64,000 nt of DNA from Lunularia cruciata (lineage: Eukaryota > Streptophyta > Marchantiopsida > Lunulariales > Lunulariaceae). The position numbers and the translations under genes are program-made. The stretch is from contig OX419762.1 of the NCBI GenBank assembly GCA_948567375.1, positions 2,361,001-2,425,000 of the forward strand, read 5' to 3'. Under the pieces are notes generated by a model. That model worked only from the letters and a program-made list of their open reading frames with translations, searched no databases and had not been told where the DNA came from. This document shows, piece by piece, positions 44,708 to 55,285 of the stretch (positions are counted from its first letter, which is position 1; each line of letters opens with the position of its first letter).

Positions 44708-45700
44708 GGTATCTCCAAGCTCGATGGATCGTGATGTCTCGATTGAGTAGTTTAGACTTCCTTAAGAGAGAGTGTGTGAGGAAGCACTGGTAGGATTTGG
44801 AGCAAAGGAAGAAGGAATTTGAAGCGGTAGTTGTGATTTTGAGCTCAAGACCAATTTGTTACGAGTTGAGCTCAGAAACTAAAATTGAAGGTGGAATTGA
44901 GAGCAAATCCTCATGAATTAAAGATTGGACAAAACCTATTTTTCCAATTTGGCTCAAGTGAAGAGTTAGCAAAGGATTTAGTGGTCAACCATTTTTAGGG
45001 ATTTACATCAGATTTACGTCACATTTTGTGAAGGAGTTACATCAAATTTTGGTGAAAAGAACTTGAAACCGATCCTCGGTGATCCTCGTAGCTAAGGAAG
45101 TAGATAGGTACTCAAATTATGTCAAATGCCAAATGGTGGCAGAGTCAGTCCTGTGTTGATTTATGAGATAGAGGGTTGTTGATTAACATTCTTGTGATTG
45201 GACCCCCTCCATTATTTGCTTCCTGTTTATGCATCACGTTTGTGTGAGGTGCCCTAAATTTTGAGCGTTGGTGCTTTGGTGTGCTCTCGATAGTGATGCT
45301 AGAGTGATGACTAGTCAGACTATCTTTGTTTCTCTCCGGTGAGGTAGGAAGTGATGACCTACAGAATGAGTGTTGTGATGGTAGGTTATAGGTCACCCTT
45401 GCCCCTAGTGTAGTTGTCTCAGTTAGAGTTACATTAGTGGACAATGTTGAGTTAGTTTTGGCACTTGGTGGTGCTTGGTTAGTATTGGCACTTGGTGGTG
45501 CTCGATTGGTGTTGGCACTTGGTGGGGTACTTGTTGTTGCAGTTTGCGGTTACAGTTGTAGTTGTAGTTACTTTATCACGATGGAGTTCGTGGGGGATTT
45601 CGGAGGAATTAGCTCTACATTACACAGTGGGTTTACTCGGAGTGGTGCTTGATATCAACCTGTATCTCAGGTCCCGGTGAGGGAAGAGATGGACTTTGAG
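44708..45700 (+). other. Leader of element A
   Basis: Continuation of the leader past the C insertion. No confident protein. It includes three 27-bp repeats (45458, 45485, 45512; TTGGCACTTGGTGGTGCTY) that would read VLALGGARL if translated. A gag start may lie near 45680. Confidence 0.45.
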
Positions 45701-46930
45701 TTGGAGTTTGACATAGGAGCTGATCCAGTTGAGAGCGCACTTGTTGTGTCCGCATCGTTATTTTGGGATATGGATGAGATTTATGGGGCCTTCAAAGGCC
45801 CTAGGCATTACTCTTGTACAATGAGTACCAATGAGTTGGATGACTTCATCTAGGAGTTTGGTAGTTGGTGTGATTTGCAATAGATGCGGAACCCGACTTT
45901 GTTCACACTCTTCATGGCATGGAAGAGGTTGTTTCAACACTTGGAGGGTCCGCCAATGGACGACTACCATGAGTTCAAGAGAGTTCATTTGGAGGAGATT
46001 GAGTTTGGAGACAATATTGGTCTCCAAACTATATCTCTATCACTTCAGGCTCGGTAGCCAGGAGTAGATCGGCTGTACCTACAAGTTCTAGCTTGAGTAG
46101 TGTTGGTGGAGCTAGTGGATGTGCACTAGCTGGAGTGAGTGTTACCACAAGTGGAGGTACCGCTGCAAGAGGTGGTGTGGAACCGGGGTTTAACCCCATA
46201 GTGGAGTTCTTCTTATGTTTGAGGTAGAACTACCAAGGACTGCGGATTGACAAGTTGAGGAGCTTGCAAGAGTTCCAACAGAAGGCTAGAGAGAGCCTAC
46301 ATGAGGCATACACTTGCATGAGGTGACTGATCAGTTTTACTTAAGGAGTTATTGAGGCCCAAGCAGTCTAGTTTTGGTATAATACAGGGAGTTGCGACAT
46401 AAAGTTGGACAAGGAGTTATGACATAGAGATTGGATAGAGAGTTGCAACATAGAGTTTGTGATGCTACATTGTTACAAGCTACTTTGCCTACTTTGGCAG
46501 TGGTCTTTGGTTTGGCTGAGCGTATTGAGCTCAACATGGTGGAAGAGAGAGTGGTGACATCTGGATTTGGTAGGGAGACCTCATCCACAACTATTACTCC
46601 TTCTAGAGTGCAGTAGAATGCACCACACCCAATTGATTTTTGAGGACAAGGTGGACAACCCAAATCCTATGGAGCGAGTGGATGGCCTAGTGGAGTTAAA
46701 CCCTCACCTTCATTTTTGGGTCAGCAACAGCCAATGAGTAGTGGTGTTGCTTGTTGGACTTGTGGTGGACCTCACAATCGGAGAGAGTGTAATCAAGGCA
46801 GTGAACCTGATACCTCGAGTGCATCATAGCCAGCACAGAGGCAGTGTGAGCATTGCCACAGATCTGGTCATACTAGTGACCGGTGCTTTGACCTACACCG
46901 GAAGTTACGGAGTGGTAGGGCTTCTATGGC
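45700..46930 (+). pseudogene. Gag of element A with two zinc knuckles
   Basis: The capsid-like part includes MRNPTLFTLFMAWKRLFQHL, GPPMDDYHEFKRVHLEE, and later NYQGLRIDKLRSLQEFQQKA and RESLHEAYTCMR. Two nucleocapsid knuckles follow: CWTCGGPHNRREC (46752-46790, CX2CX3HX4C) and CEHCHRSGHTSDRC (46845-46886, CX2CX4HX4C). Stops at 45851, 45882, 46227 and 46828 are TAG in positions where Gln is likely. Confidence 0.75.
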
Positions 46931-48480
46931 AGGTAGTAGAGGAGCTCCAATTCATGGAGGACAAGGTGGTAGAGGATCTACACCTAGTAGGGGTGCAGTA
47001 CCTGCCCTTACTTCCAATACAGCTATGGCTACTCGGATTGAGCAATTGGAGAAGAGATTAGCTAATATGGCTATTGCTCAAAGGAGATCAAATTCGGGTG
47101 TTGTGGCTTCCACCTTATATATTGGTGATAGAGATGCTTTGGATTTTATGTGCGGAGCAGCACAAGAAGATGCATTTGCAATAGTGACTAGGAGTGCACA
47201 TTGCCTAGAGAAGCATCAGTGGAATTGGACCCACAAAGAGGAGAGGTTGGGAGACAAGTCAGACTTCCCTAGTCTTTCATGCTATCTGAGGCATTGCAGA
47301 CAACATCCATGGTTCTTACACATCCTAGTGCAGGTGTGGTAGGTGGTGATGGAGTGCATGATGGACTTCATGCTAGTCAACCACCTGCTACTACACAGAC
47401 TGAGTCTAACATGATGTTGGGAGCGGCTCAACTGATTATGCGGCATCCTTTGTTTTTGGCTAGTGACATGTTTACATTGGGAGTTGACCTAGCCCCAATG
47501 TTCTAGTTGGCTGCCACACTTTGTGAGAGTAGGGATGATGCGGTTCCTACTACTAGGGCAGAGGTGGTTGGTAGTGGAGTTGACTTGGTTGAGGAGCATG
47601 AGATCTGTTCAGCGACAAGTGGTTTATGGCAGGCAGCAATGACTAGATTGGAGGAGTTGCCAGCTAGACCGGCCTTTGAGAGAGCACGGTTCACACTTGG
47701 TGTTGTCCTATTGAATAACCAAAGGAGGATTTTCCATTTGGTGGAACCTTAAGGGAAGGTCTATACACCATAAAGAGTCTTGTTAGACTCTGGTGCGCAT
47801 CCCCTTATGTTGGAGAAGGCGGCAGTGGTCGGTTTGGAGTTACGAAAGACCGATGTAGAGAGGTGTCCATTTCAGATCCAAATATCTCTAGGTGGTGGTT
47901 TGACATAGTACATCACACATGGAGAGCTTGTGGTCCAAGTTCAGCCTGGTCATCCGACTGATAGCTCGGTGGTGAGAGCTCATACTATTGCGACAATAGC
48001 TGAGTCATATGATGTGCTAGTTCGGAGAGCAATGTTATACCCCATAGGTTTCAGCATTGACTATTGGGAGGAGATAACCTCCTATAGACCTGGTTGGCAG
48101 TCTGGTGAGGGACGGGTATGTCGCCTACTAGTACGCTTTAGTAGTGGTAGTCTTGGCTCACTATAGTTTGGGACCATAGAAGCATCAGTTTTAGCTTTCA
48201 GTGGTGCAGTTACTTGGCCTAGTGATTTGTTGGGGGGGAACGTCCATACACATTATACTCTAGTACCAGAGGAGATCACTCAGATTTGGAGTACAAGTGA
48301 AAATTGTTCCATCTACCTTGGATGTTCCATTGTGGAGTTTAGAGGAGGCATTGCAACAACATGTAGATCGGTTGGTGCAACAGGCTTGGAGTAGAGCCTT
48401 TGTACCATCAGGAGATGAGTGTGAGGATGAGCCTCTAGAGGAAATTGCTTTGACACCTCTAGATACCACACTCATTGCTT
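46931..48480 (+). pseudogene. Linker and aspartic protease of element A
   Basis: Downstream of gag a Gly/Arg-rich stretch (RGAPIHGGQGGRGSTPS) leads to a coiled segment (TRIEQLEKRLANMAIAQRR). Near 47783-47797 the sequence encodes LDSGAHPLMLEKAAVVGLEL, a retropepsin active site (DSGA). The following segment, PFQIQISLGGG then VVQVQPGHPTDSS, fits the protease body. A linker (48297-48482: LWSLEEALQQHVDRLVQQAW) connects to the methyltransferase. Confidence 0.7.
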
Positions 48481-48505
48481 GGTAGTATCCAATAGAGGGG
48501 ATATG

Positions 48506-49461
48506 TCTATTGGAGTTGTTTGGTGGGATTAGCACCAGACTAGTTGCAGTATTACAAGCGGGTATACAAGTAAAGAGGTACTTATATGTAGAGAGAGATG
48601 AGACTGCTAGGCAAGTCTCTCTACATCATGTGGCACACTTGGCCCATTGGTATCCGGAGTTATTACCGATGGTAGCAATCAGAGGTTACCAGGAGGCCCT
48701 ACCAACAAATATTTCCTTAGTGGGGGCGCATGACCTAGAGAGACATAGGCCTATTCACTTGGTGATTTCTGGATGGCCATGTCAAGGACATACACGTGCG
48801 GGCCAAGGTTTGGGTCTTCAAGATCCTTGGTCTAGTGTGTTTTGGGAGATTTTATGGATACTATGATATCTCCAGGTTCATCAGTCCATTTCTCCAACTT
48901 ACCTTTTGAAGAACATGCCTTTGATGGGTGATTCTTGCACTAGAGTGGTGGTGAGTACACATCAGGTCCATTCTTGGATGGAACCTACTATATTGTTAGA
49001 TGCAGCTAGAGTGAGATCACGGGCTCATTATCTTCGTCTTTGGTGGACAAACCTCTCACCCAAAGAGGTTTTACAGCGTGCTTATGATGGGATTCAATGA
49101 CTTGAGCACATCCTTGTTGATGACATCTTGGATGTTGGATGTCAGTCTCAAACAGTGCTAGTGACTGATAGGTCACCTATGGCAGTGGTGAACCTAGTTG
49201 GACAACTTAGAGCCGCATTTCCCACACTCATGAGTTTCCCATGCTCTCATGCGTTTGGAGAGACAGGACCTAGACTTGTTTGGGACTCACAGTTACAACA
49301 GTTGGTGGAGCCCAATGTTGATGAGAGAGAGCAGGCAATGGGTTTTTGCACCAGTATTATCGCTATTCTAGCAGTGTCAGAGGCATCCAGGCATCAAGTG
49401 TTAGGTCAGGCTATGGACCTAAACTCTTTGACCTGGATTGTGAGCCTTGGCTTGGTAGAGT
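48506..49461 (+). pseudogene. C5-cytosine DNA methyltransferase domain of element A
   Basis: About 318 codons with the ordered motifs of DNA (cytosine-5) methyltransferases. Motif I is LLELFGGISTRL (SAM binding), motif II YLYVERDETARQ, motif IV LVISGWPCQGHTRAGQGLGL (catalytic Cys at about 48780), motif VI YLLKNMP (ENV expected; Glu is Lys here), motif VIII RAHYLRLWWTN, motif IX-X EPNVDEREQAMGF and RHQVLGQAMD. It lies in the polyprotein between protease and RT and would methylate DNA cytosine, possibly the element's own cDNA or target chromatin. In-frame TGA codons at 48864-48866 and 49098-49100 replace probable CGA (Arg). Together with the motif VI change, these make this copy inactive. Confidence 0.88.
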
Positions 49462-50020
49462 AACGTAGGATGCGCTTGATAGTCATCACCACTCGGACAC
49501 TTGGGAGCCTTGTGCCGATTGAGACAATTCAAGCACATGTTGGGAGTAATGGACCAAGTAGAGTTGGTATTCTTGGGACACAACTAGTAGCTACTAGCCA
49601 AAGTGGTCTACTTGGAGTCCATTCAAGTGAGCGTGGGTTACTTGGATTACACCCTTGGTCCACTTGGGATGCAACTAGAGGACGTGTGGAGCTTGCAGCC
49701 AGAGTGGAAGGAGTTTTTCAAACAGAGGTTGGAACCTCTAGTAGTCGGGGGCATGACACTATTGCTCCCAAGGGCCCTGTGTAGCAACCAGTCAACACGT
49801 CTTACAACACTCCTACGACAGTTACAGAGGATACTTGGGAGCCAAATCTTGGACCCAAGCTTACTGGAGAGGAAAGACGGAGGGTTTGGAGGTTCTTGAG
49901 GAGTCACACGAGTTGTTTGCCTTCAATATGAAGGATTTGGGTGCTCTGAAGGGACCTAATATACGGATTGAGCTGACTAGCAATACACTAGTTTTCTGAT
50001 GTCCTTATTGCTATAGTGAC
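49462..50020 (+). other. Linker between methyltransferase and RT in element A
   Basis: Open in parts (49470-49784) but of low complexity and without a known domain. The RT N-terminal segment begins near 49890 (EVLEESHELFAFNMKDLGAL), which is typical of the start of gypsy RT. Confidence 0.45.
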
Positions 50021-51290
50021 ATGGAGAGGACATTGATTCAAAGCAGGAGTAGTGATCTTTTTGAGGCTTGTTTGGTGGAGATTTCACATGGAGAGTATGC
50101 ATCAGCAACAGTGATACCAGCCAAGAAGGATATGCATGGCAACTATATAGATAGGCGGATGTGTGGAGATTACCATCCTATCAACCAACAGACCAAGGCT
50201 GATTGGTATGCCATGCCTACACCGGAGGAGATTTTTTATGCAATTAGGTATGCAAAGGTGTTTAGTACTTTGGATCTTCAAGCGGGATATCATTAGTTGC
50301 CAATTAGGGAGGATGATAAGTCCAAGAAAAAATTTTGTGCTATTGATCCTCATGGCAAGGATGTGTTATATCAATGGAGGTTCTCATTGTTTGGGTTGAA
50401 GAACGCTCTTGCTGAGTTCTAGAGGGTCATGGATAGGATCCTAGCTAGATTGGATTTGCTCAATGCTATATTGATGACATTTTTGTCTATAGCACTACTA
50501 TGGAGGAGAATGAGAGATAGTTGTTGGAGGTGTTTGAGAGATTGAGATCTCATGGACTCAAATTACATCTTAGGAAGTGTAGGTTCTTCCATGAGCAAGT
50601 TGAGTATTTGGGTCACACTATCTACCCCGGAGAACTTGGTGTTCAACAGACCAAGGTGGAGACTACTGCACATATTCCTTGGCCTACGGATGTGACCAGA
50701 ATGCGAGTGTTCCTTGGGTTGGTGAACTTCTATCGCTGTTATGTTAGAGGATTTAATGCCATTGCCAAGGCCTTGATGAAGCTGACCAAGCTTACACAAG
50801 AGTGGTGTTGGGGAGATGAGTAGGAAAGAGCTTTTGTGGAGCTCAAGGAGAGGTTGACATCTACTCCCATTTTGAGGAGACCAATTAGAGGACGACCATT
50901 TCAGGTTCATACTGATTGGAGTATGTTGGGGCTCAAAGCGGTGCTCACCCAACATGATGATGAGGAGAAGGAGTTTGTGGTGGCCTATGCTAGTCACTCC
51001 AACAATTCAGCGGAGGGAAGTATAGTTCATATGAGGGAGAGTGCTTGGTAGCAGTTTGGACAATAACACATTTCCAATGTTACCTATTTGGTAACCCCTT
51101 CACTCTCATCACTGATCATCAACCGCTGAAGTGGTTGATGGAGTCCGACAAGCTTTTAGGGAAGCTTGCACGATGGGCTTTGATTTTATAGGAGTATGAT
51201 TTCACGGTTGTTCATAGACCTAGAGTGGTGAATTGTGATGCAGATGAGTTGAGTAGAAACCCATGTCCCAACCAATAGGATCAGACTGGA
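50021..51290 (+). pseudogene. Reverse transcriptase and RNase H of element A
   Basis: RT has ASATVIPAKKDMHGNYIDRR, CGDYHPINQQTKADWYAMP, FSTLDLQAGYH (then TAG for Gln), FSLFGLKNA and the catalytic CYIDDIFVYS near 50466. RNase H has FQVHTDWSMLGLKAVLTQHD, VVAYASHSNN, PFTLITDHQPLKWLM and EYDFTVVHRPRVVNCDADEL. TAG stops at 50294, 50420, 50518, 50821 and 51189 all sit where the family has Gln. This is the RT most closely matched by the 62085-62760 fragment. Confidence 0.85.
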
Positions 51291-52396
51291 GCACATTGGC
51301 ACGGTGAGACAAATGAGGAGATGGTGCCAGGTTGGCATGCATCTGCCTTTTTGTGTATATTTTTTGAGGCTTTGGTGGTATCTCTCTTAGCACATACAAG
51401 AGGAGTTATGGAGGTCATAGATCCAGAAAGTGAAGATATTGGTATAGTTCAGCGAGACGTTCATGATGATGTCTTAGTGATGGACTATCTTTGCACTAGT
51501 GTTGTGGGTGGCACAGTTGGGGCTAAGGAGACAGTCCGTGTTCTTCAACGAGCCAGACGGTTCAGATTGGAGGGCACACACCATTTGCGTGTATGGGAGA
51601 TAGTAGAGTGCTAGTAGTACCACTTCCATCTTAGAGACCACAGTTGGTCCGTCATGCTCATGAGGAGCTAGGATATTTTGGAGTAAAGCATACATATAGC
51701 TTACTCCAAAGTCATTATTGGTGGCGCGGTATGTAGACCGGGGTACAACAGTTTGTTGCTAGATGTGGTTTGTGACCGAGTTAGAGCATCATTCAATACT
51801 CCTACGCCACCATTACATCCATTACCTATCATGGGATTGGGTTACAATTGGAGTTTGGACTTTGCTGGACCTCTATCGTTGTCTGGGAGACATCATCGGT
51901 ATGTTTTGGTGATGGTGGAGCACTTCTCCAAGTGGATTGAGTTGGTGGCACTTCTTGACAAGTCTAGTGAAAGGACAACTTACTTGTTCTTGGAGCAAGT
52001 TCTTAGTCATTTTGGTGCACCAGTTGAGGTTTTGACTGATCATGGTAAAGAGTTCTTGGGAGAGTTTCAAGTCTTGTGTGACAAGGATTTGATTGATCAC
52101 TATACTACCTCTCAAGATCACCCTGAGGTAGTTGGCTTAGCAGAGAGAGTGGTTTAGATAGTGAAGAGATGATTGCAAAAGTATGGTTTGCAAAGAGGCC
52201 ACTTGGGAGATTGGGATCTCCAATTACCTTGGTTGGCCATGGGCTATCGGTTCAACCGGCAAGCCTCATTAACATCCTTCTCTCCTTACTCCCTACTCTA
52301 TGGACGAGATCCAGATTTACCTGCAACCATTTGTCAAGATGCTACTGAAGTTTTGGACTTGGATGACCCAGATGTATGGATGATTGCATGTTCTTA
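51291..52396 (+). pseudogene. Integrase of element A
   Basis: The N-terminal zinc-binding region appears around 51620-51780 (frames RHAHEELG, then LLQSHYWWRG, then VTRCLVC-like). The DDE core is YNWSLDFAGPLSLSGRHHR (Asp 1, codon near 51858), VEVLTDHGKEFLGEF (Asp 2 near 52038) and GLAERVV (Glu near 52143, D to E spacing of about 35). The downstream part has LPWLAMGYRFNRQASL and the FSPYSLLYGRDP signature. A TAG at 52155 replaces Gln of RVVQIVK. This DDE enzyme, not a tyrosine recombinase, is what the element encodes. Confidence 0.85.
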
Positions 52397-52418
52397 GCGA
52401 GCAGAGATCTTTTGGAGA

Positions 52419-53033
52419 GTGATACTGATGGTCTTTGAGAACTTGGCGATTGCTCAGCATAGAGATACTTTACGCAATGCTACAATTCAAGGAGGAGGTT
52501 ATAGACCCTTGATCCGTCAATTTCATCCAAGAGATTATGTATACCTACATCAGACAACACCGATGATACTTGATATTTTTACAAACCGCACTATCTTGAG
52601 AGTGCGTGAGGTTTTTCCATCTAGAGTCCTTGTGTTGGAAGGATATGATGGTGTTGTTTGGAAGGATCATGTGCGCAATTGTGTGCCATGCCACCTCCCA
52701 AACATTGATGGTATTATTGACCCGAGCTTGACACTTGTACATGTAGGTTTGAGGTGTATGTTATATGGCTCTTCTAGTGGAGCTGCTACTATGTTAGTGT
52801 GTGATAGTTGTTTGAGAGTATGGCATATGTCATGTATGACTCCTCCCCTCATGGTGGTTCCTCAAGGACAGTGGTTATGTCTTAGATGTACTTGCCCTAT
52901 AACTAGTTCATTCTTTATATGGTATAGATTGCAGACAGGCAACTCACAATGGGGCTCCATAGCACCCAGCCTCTTGATCTTTGCCCATCATAGAGTATAC
53001 CATATACTGAGAGTAGACGGCTATATGGATTAG
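52419..53033 (+). pseudogene. Integrase C-terminal part and PHD-finger-like module of element A
   Basis: About 204 open codons. The first 80 residues have FHPRDYVYL and FPSRVLVLEGYDG, the usual integrase C-terminal fold. Residues 113-157 follow the PHD consensus: CMLYG (second Cys is Tyr), then MLVCDSC, H136, C139, PPLMVVPQGQWLCLRC, giving C-x2-(Y)-x11-C-x2-C-x4-H-x2-C-x14-C-x2-C. PHD fingers read histone H3 tails, so it may act as a targeting module. The copy in B shows the same order. Confidence 0.75.
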
Positions 53034-53066
53034 AGAGACCTAATTGCCAACTAGGCGGGCAATTGT

Positions 53067-53170
53067 GGCACTTTAGAGTCTATGTATAACTTATGTGTGA
53101 GTTGTGCTTCTATTGTGTATGATGTTGACAACAATCTATGTTGTGTATCAATATATATACGCACGACAAC
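53067..53170 (+). repeat. B1 block of element A
   Basis: About 104 bp, from GGCACTTTAGAGTCTATGTA to ACGCACGACAAC. It is repeated as B2 at 53620-53721, and lies directly before A2. Confidence 0.85.
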
Positions 53171-53615
53171 TATTATGCCATTTGTAGTGTCATATCTAGA
53201 TGCTCGGACATTAGAGTTCCAATGATAGTAGTTAGAGGCATTTTGGCAGTTACTCATAGACTACTTTCCGATGGTCAGATTTTAGGTTTAGGGTACTGAC
53301 TCCATGGCGAGGCTCACCATCACTTGCACTGTCTGCACCGTTGGGTGTACCATCAGCGGGACCATTGGGATGAGACCTAGGTCAAAATCAAGAGTATACC
53401 TTGGGAGTGCAGCTCCAAAGAGCTCACTTCTTTGATGTTGAGCCTTTGAGTTCCTGGCTAGAGTGGATAGAAAGCCGGCGAGCATCACCTAGAGTCTCTT
53501 AGCTAGAGTGGGTGGGGTTGGACTGTAATTAGTGCCCTATTGTAGGCAAATTGTTGAGAATCAGATCAAGTATTGATCTGAGTTTGATTGATTTGAGTGG
53601 TAAACGATCTGATTA
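53171..53615 (+). repeat. A2 block of element A (445 bp)
   Basis: Matches A1 (37637-38081) over its full length. It begins TATTATGCCATTTGTAG where A1 has TGTCACGCCATTTGTAG, and ends CGATCTGATTA. Confidence 0.88.
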
Positions 53616-53721
53616 TTATGGCATTTTAAAGTCTATGTATGACTTATGTGTGAGTTGTGCTTCTATTGTGTATGATGTTGACAACAATGTATGTTGTGTA
53701 GCAATGTATATACACATGATA
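53616..53721 (+). repeat. B2 block of element A
   Basis: Matches B1 (GGCATTTTAAAGTCTATGTA onward) and ends ACACATGATA immediately before the target duplication GAGT. Confidence 0.85.
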
Positions 53722-54545
53722 GAGTGGTTTAAACAGTGAATAGAGGATTGCAAAAGGATGGTTTGTAGAAAGGCCACTTGGGAGATTGAGTTCTCCAATT
53801 ACTGTAGTTGGCCATGGGCTATTGATTCAACCGGCAAGCCTCCTTGGTGTCCTTTTCTCCTTACTTTATACTCTATGGATGAGATCAAGATTACCTATAG
53901 CCGTTTGTTGAAATATTACTGTAGTGTTGAACTTGGATGATCTGGATGTATGGATGAGCGCATATTCTCAACTGATAGAGATCTTTCAAAGAGTGATACC
54001 AATGGCCTTTGAGAGCTTGATGATTACTCTCAACATAGGGATACCTTACGCTATGCTACCATTTGAGGAGGAGGTTATAGACCTTCAACCTGATTTCATC
54101 CAAGTGACTATGTATATCTACAACATATGCAACAATGACACTTGATGTTTCTATAGGCCACATTATCTTGAGAGTGCATGAGGTTTTGCTATCTTGAGTC
54201 CTTGTGTTAGAAGGACATGATGGTGGCATTTGGAAGGATCATGTTTGCACTTGTGCACCATGCCACCTCCCACACATTGATGGTATTATGGACCCAAGCT
54301 TGGCACTTGTACAAATAGGCTTGAGGTGTATGTTATACGGTTCTTTTGGTGGAACTGCTATTATGTTAGTGTGTGATAGTTGTTTGAGAGGATGGCATAT
54401 GGCATATATGACTCCTTCCCTCATAGTGGTTCCTCAAGGATAGTGGTTATGTCTTAGATGAACTTGACCTGTAGCTAGTTCATCCTTTCTATGATATAGA
54501 TTGTAGACAGGTGACTAGTGATGAGGCTTGATAGCACCCAGCCTC
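53722..54545 (+). pseudogene. Element B integrase 3' part and PHD-like module
   Basis: Continuation of B after element A. AGAGTGGTTTAAACAGTGAA aligns with A's RVVQIVK segment, then the gene runs parallel to 52160-52960. The PHD-like module (54327-54460) has CMLYGSFGG, MLVCDSCLRGWHM (last Cys replaced by Tyr), PSLIVVPQG, then TAG for Gln and WLCLR followed by TGA. It is heavily decayed. Confidence 0.75.
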
Positions 54546-55281
54546 CTGATCTTTTGCCCACCATAGAGTATACCATATACTTGGAGTAATTGGCTATTTG
54601 GAGTTAAAGGGACCTAATCGCTAGCTAGGGAGCAGATTGGTGCACTTTAGAGTTCATGTATGACTTATGTATGAGTTGTGCTTCTAAAGTGTGTCATGTT
54701 GATAGTAATGTATATATGCACTACAACTATCATGTCATTTGTAGTATCACACCTAGATTGCTCAGACTCTAGAATAGAAGTGCTAGTAGTCAAGAGTATT
54801 TTGGTAGTTACTCATAGATTATTTGTTGATGGTCAAATTTCATGTGTAAGATATTGACTACATGGTGTGGCCTATCATCACTTGCATCATTCAGACCATT
54901 GTGTGTGGCGTCAATGGGACTGTTAGGGTTTGAGACCTAACTTGAGTCCAAAGGGTATACTTTCAAAGTGAAGCTCCAGAGAGCTCACTTCTCAGATGTT
55001 GACCTTCAAGTTCTTGGTTATGATGGACAGAGGCCGGAAAGTGTCACTTGGATTCTCTTAGCTAGAGTGTGTGTGGTTTGATTGTAATCATTGTCCAATT
55101 GTTGGTAAATTATTGAGTGATAGATCAAGTACTGAGTATTGAGTTTGATTCAAGTTTTGTAAAAAAATTGATTTATTGAGACACTTTAGAGTCCATGTAT
55201 GACTTATGTATGTGTTGTGTTTTTATAGTGTGTAATGTTGAAAATGATGTTTATTATTTAACAATATATATATACATGACA
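54546..55281 (+). repeat. 3' end of element B: B1-A2-B2
   Basis: B1 at 54639-54727 (GTGCACTTTAGAGTTCATGT), A2 at 54728-55175 (TATCATGTCATTTGTAG to TTGATTTA), B2 at 55177-55281 (GACACTTTAGAGTCCATGTA to TATATACATGACA). This is the same order as in A, at an independent insertion, so the layout is a family property. Confidence 0.82.
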
Positions 55282-55285
55282 AGTG

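Larger units (their letters stand above)
37637..53721 (+). mobile_element. Element A: gypsy-type retroelement with DNA methyltransferase and PHD finger, layer 3
   Basis: Inserted in B's integrase with duplication GAGT (37633-37636 and 53722-53725). Own sequence is 37637-38139 plus 44708-53721 (about 9.5 kb); chromovirus C accounts for the rest. Order: A1 block, leader, gag with two zinc knuckles, protease, C5-cytosine methyltransferase, RT, RNase H, integrase, PHD-like module, then B1-A2-B2. Coding frames are interrupted mostly by TAG at Gln positions and TGA at Arg positions. The family has at least four members in this window (A, B, the 30975 end, and the 62085 RT fragment). Confidence 0.85.
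35072..55281 (+). mobile_element. Element B: Ty3/gypsy-type element with split terminal repeats, layer 2
   Basis: Inserted in the copia integrase with 4-bp duplication AGTG (35068-35071 and 55282-55285). Its first base pairs are TGTCATGC and its last CATGACA. Surviving own sequence is part of the A1 block (35072-35211), an integrase fragment (37331-37636 and 53722 onward, split by element A), a PHD-like module, and the 3' end B1-A2-B2 (54639-55281). The 5' two thirds of its internal region is missing and replaced by fragment D. It is the same family as A. Confidence 0.82.

Noticed and set aside
45458..45540. Gly/Leu-rich repeat protein (LALGGARLV)
   Set aside because: Produced by three 27-bp repeats in the non-coding leader of element A; no homologous protein frame in the related leader at 31450.
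48506..49461. Methyltransferase as a host DNMT/CMT gene
   Set aside because: It sits between the protease and RT on the same strand, lacks BAH, RFD or chromodomains, and its upstream linker is continuous with the retroelement polyprotein.
50294..52157. UAG recoded as glutamine
   Set aside because: TAG-for-Gln is confined to decayed retroelements, accompanied by TGA-for-Arg and frameshifts. Methylation-driven mutation is the simpler explanation.
37637..53721. Elements A/B as DIRS-type tyrosine-recombinase elements
   Set aside because: The split repeats suggested it, but a DDE integrase core with all three catalytic positions is encoded and 4-bp target duplications flank both copies. No tyrosine recombinase motif was seen.
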